A DNA stretch of 64,000 bases from Desulfobotulus alkaliphilus (GTDB taxonomy: Bacteria > Desulfobacterota > Desulfobacteria > Desulfobacterales > ASO4-4): positions 1-64,000 of the forward strand of contig NZ_VLLC01000015.1 of assembly GCF_007830435.1 (NCBI RefSeq). Reading direction: 5' to 3'. Below the pieces are notes generated by a model. The model had not been told where the DNA came from. It did no database searches and saw only the letters and a list, made by a program, of their open reading frames with translations. Positions 52,387 through 61,082 of the stretch are shown one piece after another; position 1 is the first letter of the stretch; every line of letters starts with the position of its first letter. Position numbers and translations under genes: made by a program.

Positions 52387-53167
52387 TCAGAGCCTTCTCC
52401 AGCAGCTCTCCCAGAGCTGCGAAATAGGGTTTGAGTCCATAATAAAAAAGTGTGTTGTGGTCGGCAACGGGAATGACAAGCATGTCAAGGGGCTGGCCCG
52501 AAGCATTTTTCTTCAGTTTTTCAGCCTGATGGATGGGGATGACATGGTCGTTTTCCCCGTGGATGATGAGGGTGGGACCAGCAAAGGACTGAACCCCCTT
52601 CAGGTTGCCGAAATCGGCATCCTCCGGAATGCCGAGGGCCCTCATATCCGCCCCCAGCAGACGGATCAGGGGCTGGGTGTCGGCAAAACCCGATTCAATG
52701 ATCAGGGCGCTAATGGATTCGGATCTTTTGGAGGCAATGTACAGAACAGCCGCACTGCCCAGGGAGCGTCCCATAAGGGCAAGGGGCCTTGCCGGGTTTT
52801 CCCTGTAAAGGGTGTCAAAGATAAAGAGGGCATCTTCCTGCAGGCTGATGGCCGTGGGCTCTCCCTGGGATCTTCCGTATCCCCTGTAATCCATCACCAG
52901 AAAATCCCATGCCAGAGCTGTGAAAAAGGGGGCCAGATCCCTGTACTCCGAGGCTATTTCTCCGTTGCCATGGAAAAAGAGCAGCAGGGGGGCTTCGGCT
53001 TGGCCACAGCTGTGATATTCACCGGAAAGTCTTATGCCTTCGGGTGTATGGATATCTTTCAGAAAGGTGGGGGGCAGGGGAGCAGGGGCATGATCGGCTC
53101 TGGGATGAAAGAGGACCCTTTGTACGGCAGGATGGTTGAGGGCAGCCAGAATATGATTGTCATTCAT
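52373..53167 (-). CDS. Alpha/beta-hydrolase (serine aminopeptidase S33-like)
   Basis: 264 residues. Oxyanion region LLLFFHGNGEIASEY, nucleophile elbow MGRSLGSAA (Ser near 135), catalytic Asp in LIIHGENDHVIP and a C-terminal His near PVADHNTLFYYG. This is the YfhR/Bem46-like subgroup acting on unknown esters or peptides. Element B3 is inserted 26 bp upstream of the start codon, between this gene and the coiled-coil protein gene on the same strand. Confidence 0.86.
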   Translation of the reverse strand: MNDNHILAALNHPAVQRVLFHPRADHAPAPLPPTFLKDIHTPEGIRLSGEYHSCGQAEAPLLLFFHGNGEIASEYRDLAPFFTALAWDFLVMDYRGYGRSQGEPTAISLQEDALFIFDTLYRENPARPLALMGRSLGSAAVLYIASKRSESISALIIESGFADTQPLIRLLGADMRALGIPEDADFGNLKGVQSFAGPTLIIHGENDHVIPIHQAEKLKKNASGQPLDMLVIPVADHNTLFYYGLKPYFAALGELLEKALNARI

Positions 53168-53193
53168 CTTTGCCTCCGGTCATAAAAGGTTAT

Positions 53194-53417
53194 CTGATTA
53201 CTACCCTGACTCAGCCACAGCTTGCTGGTCCGGTTGTTGTCAGGCCTATGGTGCGAGCTTTAATACGGGCAGGCGCAAGGCCTGCCCCTACGAATGGTTT
53301 TTACGGCCCTGTTTTGTGTAGGGGCACCCTTTACGGGTGCTAAGCTAACATGCGTAAAATCTGATCTTATAATTTCCATGATTAAGGTTTGTATGGCTGA
53401 AAGACAGTGGTAATCAG
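53194..53417 (+). mobile_element. Family B non-coding element, copy B3
   Basis: 224 bp from CTGATTAC to GTAATCAG with a perfect 10-bp target duplication AAAAGGTTAT (53184-53193, 53418-53427). The right copy of the duplication touches the stop codon of the coiled-coil gene ending at 53427. The interior matches B2 closely except near GGGTGCTAAGC, where one palindrome arm is altered. Confidence 0.92.
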
Positions 53418-53426
53418 AAAAGGTTA

Positions 53427-54317
53427 TTATTCGGTCAGCAGCTCCTGTTCAACAATGGGTGCGACTGGTGTACGGCTGCCATCGGCAGCGGGACTCCCAC
53501 CCCTTAAGGCCGCATCAAGGGCCACCTGCAGCTGCTGGAATTTTCTGTTGATACGGTTTTCGAGGGAAGCCCGTTCATTTTCGCTGCGGCGGATGATATT
53601 ATCAAGATCTGATTTTCTTGCCACATCTGCGGGTATTTCAAAATTGTTCTTCAGATTCTGCTGTTCTTTCTGAAGATTCTGCAGAAGCTGGGTATCCCTT
53701 TTTCTGGCCTGTTCCATTTCTTTTGTGCTTTTAAGAAGTTGTGCCAGTTCATTTTTCTGGTTTTCCTGAACCTGCCTCAGTCTTGTGTTTTCTCTGGTCT
53801 GTGCTGCCAGTTCAGCAGCCAGTTTTTTCCGCTCTTCCTGCTCCGCCTGGAGGGTGTTCCGGGTCCGGGTCAGGTTTTCGCTGAGGGTTTTCAGAATTCC
53901 TGCATCGGGTTTTTCCTGATTTTCCACGGATGCCAGCCGCCTGTCAAATTCTTTGATCTGACTGCTGAGGGTTTTGTTCTGTTCCTGAGCGTTTTTCCGG
54001 GTTTCCTCCATAAGCTGCTGAAGCCTGCTGAGGGCCTGTGTCTGCTGGCTCAGTATATCGGAAAGGTCTTCGAAACGGGCAGAAAGTTCAAACACCTTCT
54101 GCTCCAAAGGCTTGCTGTCGGAAAGGACGGCTGCCTGCTGCAGATGAATGGCTTTCATATCCTGCTGTACTCTGGCGTACAGGGTAAAGAGAATGCCTGC
54201 CAGAAGACCTGCCGTGACAAGAAGGGCCAGTGTCAGGCGAAAAGAGAGTCCATCCATACGCTTTTGCAGGCGTTCGGTTTCAAAGGCTGTATGATCATTG
54301 TTTTCCCGCAGGGACAT
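53427..54317 (-). CDS. Membrane-anchored coiled-coil protein of unknown function
   Basis: 296 residues. One transmembrane helix (FRLTLALLVTAGLLAGILFTL, given here only as TLALLVTAGLLAGILF, about 28-46) is followed by more than 190 residues of heptad-rich coiled coil full of Gln, Glu, Leu and Arg, and a Pro/Ala-rich tail. It may be a periplasmic or cytoplasmic structural spacer; no catalytic motif. It follows guaA by 42 bp on the same strand and may be co-transcribed with it. Confidence 0.75.
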   Translation of the reverse strand: MSLRENNDHTAFETERLQKRMDGLSFRLTLALLVTAGLLAGILFTLYARVQQDMKAIHLQQAAVLSDSKPLEQKVFELSARFEDLSDILSQQTQALSRLQQLMEETRKNAQEQNKTLSSQIKEFDRRLASVENQEKPDAGILKTLSENLTRTRNTLQAEQEERKKLAAELAAQTRENTRLRQVQENQKNELAQLLKSTKEMEQARKRDTQLLQNLQKEQQNLKNNFEIPADVARKSDLDNIIRRSENERASLENRINRKFQQLQVALDAALRGGSPAADGSRTPVAPIVEQELLTE

Positions 54318-54359
54318 GACAGAACCTTATCCTTTTTTCATTAAGATGGCAGAAACAAC

Positions 54360-55883
54360 TTATTCCCACTCAATGGTTGCCGGAGGCTTGGAGCTGATGT
54401 CATAGGCCACACGGTTGATGCCCCTGACTTCATTGATGATGCGGCTGGAAACCCTTGCCAGAAACTCGTGGGGCAGCCGGGCCCAGTCTGCGGTCATGGC
54501 ATCCTTGCTGTTCACGGCCCGTATGACACAGGTGAACTCATAGGTACGGTGATCCCCCATGACACCCACGGTCCGGACAGGAAGAAGCACCACAAAGCTC
54601 TGCCAGAGATCCTTGTAAATGCCTTCCGCCTTGACTTCTTCAAGGAGAATGGCATCGGCTTCCTTCAGAATATTTAGGCGCTCTTCGGTAATTTCTCCAA
54701 GAATCCGTATGCCAAGACCCGGGCCGGGAAAGGGCTGACGCCAGACCATCTCATCACTGAGCCCCAGCTCCTTACCGAGAATGCGCACCTCATCCTTAAA
54801 CAGATACTGCAGGGGCTCCAGCAGCTTCAGGTTCATGGTTTCAGGCAGCCCGCCCACATTGTGATGGCTTTTGATCACTGCGGAAGGGCCGCCAAAGGCG
54901 GATCTGGATTCAATGACATCGGGATACAGGGTCCCCTGACCGAGAAAGGCAGCCCCTTCAATTTTTCCGGCTTCAGCGTCAAAGATTTCAATAAAAAGAT
55001 TGCCGATGATTTTCCGCTTTGTTTCAGGGTCCGTAACTCCGGCAAGGGCTGAGAGAAAGCGTTCCCTTGCATCCACAAAGCGGATATTCATCTGGAGATT
55101 TCTGGTAAGAACCTCTTCAAGGGTTTTCGCCTCATTTTTGCGCAGAAGTCCGTTATCCACAAAAATACAGGTGAGCTGATCGCCAATGGCCTTGTGGATC
55201 AGCACCGCAGCCACCGAAGAATCCACACCGCCGGAGAGTCCCAGAACCACTTTCTGCCCGCCAACGGTCTTTTTAATATCTTCTATGGTTTCCTTTGCAA
55301 AGGAAGCCATGGTCCAGTTACGGGAACACTGGCAGATGGAAAGGAAGTTATCAATGATTTTCCGGCCCTCTTTTGTATGTTCCACTTCCGGATGAAACTG
55401 GACGCCATAGAATTTCTTTTCGGGAAAATGACAGGCGGCCACGGGCGTATTGGCCGTGTCTGCCATGCTCACAAAACCTTCGGGCAGGGTATCAATGGAA
55501 TCTCCGTGGCTCATCCAGCAGGTGCTGTCTTCAAGACCTGCGAAAAGATCCTCCCTGCTGCGGATATTTAAGGTGGCAAAACCGTATTCCCTTTTTTCAG
55601 ATTTTTTTACGGAGCCTCCAAAGGTGTCCACCATGAACTGCATGCCATAGCAGATACCCAGCACAGGAATCCCCATTTCAAAAATGGCGGGATTTACCCT
55701 TGGACTGTTTTCATCATAAATGCTGGCCGGGCCGCCGGAAAGGATGATGCCCTCGGGCTTCAGGGCCCTTATGCTTTCCACGGAAACGGAAGGGGGTTCA
55801 ATCACGCAGTAAACGGAATGCTCCCTTACCCTGCGGGCAATGAGCTGGTTGAACTGGGAACCGAAATCAATAATGAGAATCAT
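54360..55883 (-). CDS. guaA: GMP synthase (glutamine-hydrolysing)
   Basis: 507 residues from ATG 55883 (AGGAG upstream); an open extension to 55964 is not conserved-looking. Glutamine amidotransferase domain with nucleophile Cys78 in GICYGMQ and His164/Glu166 in FHPEVEH; ATP pyrophosphatase P-loop SGGVDSS at 217-223; C-terminal dimerisation domain ending IEWE. Converts XMP to GMP. The extra-domain order is standard. Confidence 0.96.
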   Translation of the reverse strand: MILIIDFGSQFNQLIARRVREHSVYCVIEPPSVSVESIRALKPEGIILSGGPASIYDENSPRVNPAIFEMGIPVLGICYGMQFMVDTFGGSVKKSEKREYGFATLNIRSREDLFAGLEDSTCWMSHGDSIDTLPEGFVSMADTANTPVAACHFPEKKFYGVQFHPEVEHTKEGRKIIDNFLSICQCSRNWTMASFAKETIEDIKKTVGGQKVVLGLSGGVDSSVAAVLIHKAIGDQLTCIFVDNGLLRKNEAKTLEEVLTRNLQMNIRFVDARERFLSALAGVTDPETKRKIIGNLFIEIFDAEAGKIEGAAFLGQGTLYPDVIESRSAFGGPSAVIKSHHNVGGLPETMNLKLLEPLQYLFKDEVRILGKELGLSDEMVWRQPFPGPGLGIRILGEITEERLNILKEADAILLEEVKAEGIYKDLWQSFVVLLPVRTVGVMGDHRTYEFTCVIRAVNSKDAMTADWARLPHEFLARVSSRIINEVRGINRVAYDISSKPPATIEWE

Positions 55884-56156
55884 CGGGATACTCCTAAAGG
55901 GAGGGAAGGGTCTGTGGAAGAAAAAAAACTGGCCTTTTTTCCAACAAATTGTCTGAAATTGCAAGATGGAATCCTTCAGGCCAGAAAGACAAAAGGAAAG
56001 CCATGGATGAAGAATTGCGAAGCTTTTGAAAATATGGTAGAAACGGCAAGTCTTGTCAAGCAGGGTTCCGGGTAAGATTTTTCAGGAACAGTCTTTGGCA
56101 TTATGCTGTTGAAATCCGGTATCTTGGAATGTGTGAGCGGATTTTTTATGATCAGA
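55884..56156. other. Divergent promoter region between guaA and efp
   Basis: 273 bp holding both promoters. No strong sigma-70 pair could be fixed; TTGTCA near 56053 followed 17 bp later by GATTTT is a weak candidate facing efp. No gene supported. Confidence 0.3.
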
Positions 56157-56183
56157 AAGCTTCCTTCCAAGGAGGCTTTTTTT
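56157..56183 (+). terminator. Terminator-like hairpin in the efp leader (possible attenuator)
   Basis: AGCTTCCT (56158-56165) pairs with AGGAGGCT (56170-56177), one G-T pair, 4-nt loop, then T residues to 56183. It lies 57 bp upstream of the efp start codon. No plus-strand gene lies between it and 51929, and the gene before it (guaA) runs the other way, so if real it would act on the efp transcript itself. Confidence 0.6.
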
Positions 56184-56240
56184 GGGGGCGGATGTATGAT
56201 CTTCCCTGTTTTTTCTGGATGAATGAAAAGGAGATGATGT

Positions 56241-56804
56241 ATGCTTGATTGTTCCGATCTTCGTAAGGGCCTTAAAATTGAGTACGAGGGTGACCCATAT
56301 GTCGTTACCCAGTTTGACTTTGTAAAGCCGGGCAAGGGGCAGGCCCTTTATAAGTGCCGCCTTAAAAATATGATAAACGGCAGCCAGTTTGACCGGACTT
56401 TCCGTTCCGGAGAAAAATTCAACAAGGCCGATCTTGAAGAGCGTACCATGGAATTTTCCTACATGGACGGAGAAAATTACTGCTTTATGAATACCACAAC
56501 CTTTGAGCAGGAATTTCTCACGCCGGAGCAGGTGTCGGAAGTCACGGACTTTCTGAAGGAAAATACGGTATGCAGTGTTCTTTTCTGGGGCAGTAGAGCC
56601 ATTGGTGTGACCCTGCCCAATTTTATCGACCTTGTGGTGACCAAAGCCGAACCCTGGGTAAAGGGGGATACCGCTTCAGGGAATTCCAAGCCTGCGGTTC
56701 TTGAAACCGGTGTATCCGTTCAGGTTCCTTCCTTTGTGGAGGAGGGAGAGAAAATACGCATTGATACCCGTACGGGCCAGTATGTGGAGCGGGTAAAGGA
56801 ATAA
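56241..56804 (+). CDS. efp: Translation elongation factor P
   Basis: 187 residues with three beta-barrel domains. The tip loop reads FVKPGKGQA with Lys32 in the position of the modified lysine of E. coli EF-P (Lys34); the C-terminal signature is [21 protein letters not shown] precedes the ATG. EF-P relieves ribosome stalling at polyproline. No epmA/epmB-type modification genes are in the window, so the mode of lysine modification is unknown. Confidence 0.95.
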   Translation: MLDCSDLRKGLKIEYEGDPYVVTQFDFVKPGKGQALYKCRLKNMINGSQFDRTFRSGEKFNKADLEERTMEFSYMDGENYCFMNTTTFEQEFLTPEQVSEVTDFLKENTVCSVLFWGSRAIGVTLPNFIDLVVTKAEPWVKGDTASGNSKPAVLETGVSVQVPSFVEEGEKIRIDTRTGQYVERVKE

Positions 56805-56884
56805 AAAGTAAAAGGGTCAGGTTCGCAATGGCGGCCCTGACCTGCCCGATTGTACCCCAAACCTTCTCACGGATGGTGCATATC

Positions 56885-58852
56885 ATGTTTCGTTTTCAGA
56901 AAATACTGGTGGTGGATGATGATCCGGCCCTGCGGCAGATGCTCCACCGCATGCTTAGCCGTGAAGGGTATGCATGCAGTCTGGCTGCAGATGGCAATGA
57001 AGCCCTGGATGAGGTCCGCAAGGATCTGCCGGGGCTTGTCATTACGGACATCAGTATGCCCGGTATGGATGGTATCGAATTCATGAAAGCACTGCACAGG
57101 GAGCATCCTGCCCTGGATGTCATGGTCATGACGGGAATGTCCGAGCGGTATAACTATGCGGATATTGTGGATGCAGGCGCTTCGGATTATGTGAGCAAAC
57201 CCTTTGAAAGGCGGGAGCTTCTGGCCCGTATCCGTCGGGTGGAGCGGGAAAGGGAAGCCATCAGTTCCTTAAATGCCATGAATGCTTCTCTGGAGAAAAT
57301 GGTAACGGTTTCTGGCCATCTGGCTTCAAGGGCGGAAGCCGCTTCCAGGGCCAAAAGTGAGTTCCTTGCGGGAATCAGCCATGAAATCCGTACGCCCCTG
57401 AACGGCCTGATCGGTTTTGCAGATCTCCTGCTGGACACGCCCCTCAATGATGAACAGCAGGAATTTCTCAGTATTATCCGATCCAGCAGCGAAACCCTGC
57501 TGCAGCTTTTAAATGACATTCTGGACTTTGCCCGCATTGAAGCCGGAAAAGTGGCCATGGAAGAAATTCCCTATGACCTTGAGATCCTGTGTTTTGATGC
57601 CGTTGAAATGCTCCGCAGCCGTATGAATCCTGAAAAGGTTTCCCTGATTTCCCACTTTGAAGACAATGTGCCAGCCCGCCTCGTGGGAGACCCCCAGAAG
57701 CTGCGTCAGGTTTTGATCAATCTTCTGGCCAATGCCCTAAAATTTACGGAACAGGGTGAAATTACCCTTTCCGTGGGTGTAAAAAAGGAAGAAGGAAAGG
57801 GACTTACACTTGTTTTTTCCGTAAAGGATACGGGAATAGGCATTCCGGAAGGGGAGGAAGAGGCCATTTTCGGAGCATTCCGGCAGGCAGAGGGCACATG
57901 GACCCGCAGATATGGCGGTTCCGGACTGGGGCTTGCCATATGCCGCAGGCTTGTGGAAATGATGGGCGGAGACATCCATGCGGAAAACAACCCGGACGGG
58001 GGCAGCACTTTCCGCTTCAGCATCAGAGTGGGCAGGGATTCTGACGCCACCGGTGAACCAGAAAGCCTTTCTCCGGGCCTTGGCCATAAGAAAATTTATG
58101 TGGTGGATTCCCATCCAAGGCAGGCGGAAATCTGCGCCCAGTATCTGAAGGCTGCGGGAGCTGCCGTTGAAATTTTTTCCCATGAAGATGCCATCCCTGC
58201 AGATAATGTACCGGATCTGGCTGTTGTTGCCATGGAAGATCCTGAAAAGGCGAAGCATCCTTCTGAAGTTAACCGTATATTCCAGAAAATACCGGTCATC
58301 GCCCTGTCCCGTCCTGTTCCGGGCAGTGCGGGGTTTTGCAGAAATGCGGGTTATGCGGGCTATCTTACCCAGCCCGTATCAAGAACCTTTCTTGTGGAGA
58401 TGGTCAGCCGCCTGCTTGGTGAAAAACATGGTGAGGGAATGCTGACCCGGCATCGTTTACGGGAAGAGCAGAAAAAGTCATTCCGTATGCTGATAGGAGA
58501 ATCGCCTCCGGAAAATCTTCTCGGATGTCTTGCCGGTTCTTCGGGTTACCGCAAGCAGTGTTTTAGCGATGCCGCAGCCCTCCTGACGGCCTATGTTGCA
58601 GAGGATGGTCATTTTGACGGTGTTTTCATGCGTTTTTCCAGTGAAGCCATGCAGCAGACCCTTTTCCAGATCCGCCACTGGGAAAAACTTGCCGGAAAAC
58701 CCTGTGTTCCCATTTTTATTGTTTTTTCGGAGAATAAAAACAGCCTGTACACGGAAGATTACCGGAGAATCTTTTTTACGGACATTAACAATCTTCGCAG
58801 GCAGGGACTGCATGTATTTGTTGAATCCTGTCTTCAGGCATCTTCTGCCTGA
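56885..58852 (+). CDS. Receiver-histidine kinase with degenerate C-terminal receiver
   Basis: 655 residues from ATG 56885; starts at 56873 and 56828 are possible. N-terminal receiver with phospho-accepting Asp near 54 in [13 protein letters not shown] and Lys in VSKPF; coiled coil; HisKA box [12 protein letters not shown] (His near 166); HATPase with DTGIGIPEG and [15 protein letters not shown]. After residue about 400 comes a receiver-like domain ([12 protein letters not shown]) in which the Asp position is replaced ([11 protein letters not shown]) and the Lys site reads TQP, so it cannot be phosphorylated in the usual way, then about 140 residues of unknown type. Element A5 duplicated its stop codon. 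Confidence 0.9.
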   Translation: MFRFQKILVVDDDPALRQMLHRMLSREGYACSLAADGNEALDEVRKDLPGLVITDISMPGMDGIEFMKALHREHPALDVMVMTGMSERYNYADIVDAGASDYVSKPFERRELLARIRRVEREREAISSLNAMNASLEKMVTVSGHLASRAEAASRAKSEFLAGISHEIRTPLNGLIGFADLLLDTPLNDEQQEFLSIIRSSSETLLQLLNDILDFARIEAGKVAMEEIPYDLEILCFDAVEMLRSRMNPEKVSLISHFEDNVPARLVGDPQKLRQVLINLLANALKFTEQGEITLSVGVKKEEGKGLTLVFSVKDTGIGIPEGEEEAIFGAFRQAEGTWTRRYGGSGLGLAICRRLVEMMGGDIHAENNPDGGSTFRFSIRVGRDSDATGEPESLSPGLGHKKIYVVDSHPRQAEICAQYLKAAGAAVEIFSHEDAIPADNVPDLAVVAMEDPEKAKHPSEVNRIFQKIPVIALSRPVPGSAGFCRNAGYAGYLTQPVSRTFLVEMVSRLLGEKHGEGMLTRHRLREEQKKSFRMLIGESPPENLLGCLAGSSGYRKQCFSDAAALLTAYVAEDGHFDGVFMRFSSEAMQQTLFQIRHWEKLAGKPCVPIFIVFSENKNSLYTEDYRRIFFTDINNLRRQGLHVFVESCLQASSA

Positions 58853-58859
58853 TTATTTT

Positions 58860-59206
58860 GTAACTGTTCAGCACAGTTTATTCCGAACTGCCAATGCTGT
58901 AGTTGCAGCAGCTTCGTACTGTTGCAAGGCTCCGTGGCTATTTGCAAGTGACATTGCAATCGTTTCGGATCAGAGCTTTGCAGGCCTGTGCAAAAGAAGC
59001 GGAAAACTGTCTGAGCCGCCACAAAGGCAGCGTGCTTAAGTCTGCCATGGTAATCAAAAAGCTTATCCTGCCTGTGGCGGCGAGTTTTTGCCGCTTCCGC
59101 ACAGGGCAAAAAGTTCCCGAATAAGATTGCGTCACGGGCAAATAGCCTGGGGCCTGTGCATCTGTCTTGCAGGTATGGTACCTGGAAAACTGTGCTGAAT
59201 AATTAC
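58860..59206 (+). mobile_element. Family A non-coding element, copy A5 (hairpin cassette type 1)
   Basis: 347 bp, nearly identical to A3 in arms and in the hairpin cassette (about 58971-59124). Ends are GTAACTGTTCAGCACAG and CTGTGCTGAATAATTAC. The 8-bp direct repeat CTGCCTGA occurs at 58845-58852 and 59207-59214; the right copy abuts the element, while seven extra bases (TTATTTT) separate the left copy from GTAAC. The TGA of the left copy is the stop codon of the kinase gene. Confidence 0.9.
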
Positions 59207-59238
59207 CTGCCTGAAAAAAATGCAGAGGGTATTCTGAA

Positions 59239-60294
59239 TTATAACCCCTTTACCTGAGCGCAGCCCTGACATGGCAGGGGTACGGGGTGATTCCCATAAA
59301 AAATGCGCTCTATTCCCGGTGCCTCCATCAGCCTGCGTCTTCCCTCACTGCAATTGCCTATACCCGCATAAAGCTCCTCGTAAAATTCCTTTCTGACCTC
59401 AAACGCCCTGCAGAAATTCCGATATTTTTTACCCTGCCATATGGTTTCAAAATCATCGTCAAAAAGATTGCCCATGACTGCCATGGGAGGATGAAAGGCA
59501 TTGTGAGATATGAGGGGCAGGTAAAGGAAAATACAGGGGCTGACTGTGCCATCCGCACCGACCATCAGGCATTGTAAGGGGTCGTTGGCGCAGACGGCCT
59601 GTTCTTTGGGCTGCATCCGGGCAGGAATGTAAGGCTGACCTTTTCGTATGGAAACCCATAGGGCACGCATGGCTGCCCATCTGGAGCGAAATCCTGAAAC
59701 CACATGCTGTTTTTTGTGATCCGGGGTCGGCAGGTAGCTGGCATTGATGGCAAGACAGTCATCCAGGCCATAGCGGCTGGCCAGCCCCACTGCCAGGGGC
59801 AGCTCGTGGATATTGCTGTCCTGCTGGAGAAAACTGAGGCTGATTTTCGGTTTTTTTCCCAGCCTGTCTGCCCTAAGGCGAAAAAGGCGGACCTTTTCCA
59901 TGAGGGCATGGAGGTCGGAGTGGGGTCTCAGGGCGGCATGGGTTTCGGGGGTGGCTCCGCTAATGGAAATGGTGAGGTGTTCAAGTCCTGCTTCCAGAAG
60001 GGATTGTCCCCGTTTTTCATCCAGAAGGCAGCCATTGCTTGTGACGGAACATCGGGCACCGGCCTTTGTCAGCTCACGGATCATTCCTTCAAGTTCCGGA
60101 TGACAGAGGGGTTCCCCCCAGCCCTGAAGCTGAACGATTTCAGCACGGAGGGCCAGAGGAAGGATGCGTTTTATTTTTTCCAGAGGAAAATGGATATTTT
60201 TCCATGTGTCCGCAAAGGCCGTGCGCGGACAGGTCGGACATTTCAGGGTGCAGAAGGTGCTGGGTTCAAGCTGCAGGGCTAGGATCTTTTTCAT
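59239..60294 (-). CDS. Radical SAM protein with SPASM-like C-terminus
   Basis: 351 residues. The iron-sulfur motif CTLKCPTC (residues 15-22) follows a short strand, then GWGEPLCHPEL (SAM-binding GE motif) and SNGCLLD. C-terminal cysteines in CANDPLQC, VSPCIFLY and CQGC can ligate auxiliary clusters as in SPASM/twitch enzymes, which modify peptides or act as carriers' maturases. Substrate unknown. Its start overlaps the stop of the deacetylase-like gene upstream (ATGA at 60291-60294), so the two proteins are made together. Confidence 0.87.
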   Translation of the reverse strand: MKKILALQLEPSTFCTLKCPTCPRTAFADTWKNIHFPLEKIKRILPLALRAEIVQLQGWGEPLCHPELEGMIRELTKAGARCSVTSNGCLLDEKRGQSLLEAGLEHLTISISGATPETHAALRPHSDLHALMEKVRLFRLRADRLGKKPKISLSFLQQDSNIHELPLAVGLASRYGLDDCLAINASYLPTPDHKKQHVVSGFRSRWAAMRALWVSIRKGQPYIPARMQPKEQAVCANDPLQCLMVGADGTVSPCIFLYLPLISHNAFHPPMAVMGNLFDDDFETIWQGKKYRNFCRAFEVRKEFYEELYAGIGNCSEGRRRLMEAPGIERIFYGNHPVPLPCQGCAQVKGL

Positions 60295-61040
60295 GGCTCT
60301 GAAGCCATGCCTTCCATCAGGGCCCTTGCATTTTTTCCCAGAACCTTATGGTTGTACCCGCCTTCCAGCAGGGCAAAAAGACCGGCATTGCAGCGTCTTG
60401 ATGCTTTTTTTGCCCACCTCCCCATATCAAAATAATCTTCCGTACGAAGAAGTCCTCCCCAGTCATCCCTGTGATGATCAAATCCCGCAGAAATTCCAAT
60501 GATATCCGTTTCAAGACTTTCAAGTCTGGATTCAACATCTTCCATATAATCTTTGCGGTTGCGGGACATGGGGTTGTGCAGGCTGACCCAGGGCAGGGGG
60601 CCGAGGATATTGGTTGTGCCATCGCCAAAGTGCAGGTCAAAGTCCAGCACATGGGCCGTCTGAATCAGACCTTCGGCCTTCATGGCCAGAAGTGCCACAG
60701 CCATATTGGAGAAGTAGCAGAACCCCCAGCAGCTGTCTCTGGAGGCATGGTGGCCCGGTGGCCGGATCAGTCCGAAAACCGGTTCTTTAAAGCTCATGCG
60801 GGCAGAAAGGATGGCAGCACCTGCGGCAAGGGCTGCGATGTCAAAGACGCCTTCCCTTCTTACCTCCTCCAGAAGATCTTCGCCGTGCGCCCGGAGCAGT
60901 TCTTCCCTGGTGGCGGGCTCAGGAGAAATAAACACGGCAATATCCTCAATCTCCTGAACAATGGCCTGCATACGGCCGGGTTCGGCAGCCGGATCATGGG
61001 TATAGACTTCGTAAAATGCCGGATCAAAAACGACTTTCAT
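60291..61040 (-). CDS. Histone-deacetylase-family amidohydrolase
   Basis: 249 residues, shorter than the usual 300-370. The catalytic set is complete: RPPGHHA (His pair), GFCYFSN, zinc ligands in VLDFDLHFGDGT and AGFDHH, and the transition-state Tyr in LEGGYN. Bacterial members remove acyl groups from polyamines (AphA) or other small amines, or act in acetoin-type pathways; no acetoin genes are here. Coupled by 4-bp overlap to the radical SAM gene. Confidence 0.9.
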   Translation of the reverse strand: MKVVFDPAFYEVYTHDPAAEPGRMQAIVQEIEDIAVFISPEPATREELLRAHGEDLLEEVRREGVFDIAALAAGAAILSARMSFKEPVFGLIRPPGHHASRDSCWGFCYFSNMAVALLAMKAEGLIQTAHVLDFDLHFGDGTTNILGPLPWVSLHNPMSRNRKDYMEDVESRLESLETDIIGISAGFDHHRDDWGGLLRTEDYFDMGRWAKKASRRCNAGLFALLEGGYNHKVLGKNARALMEGMASEP

Positions 61041-61082
61041 GATTCCTCCTCCCTGGCTCAGGTCATAGGTTTATGCGGCAGC

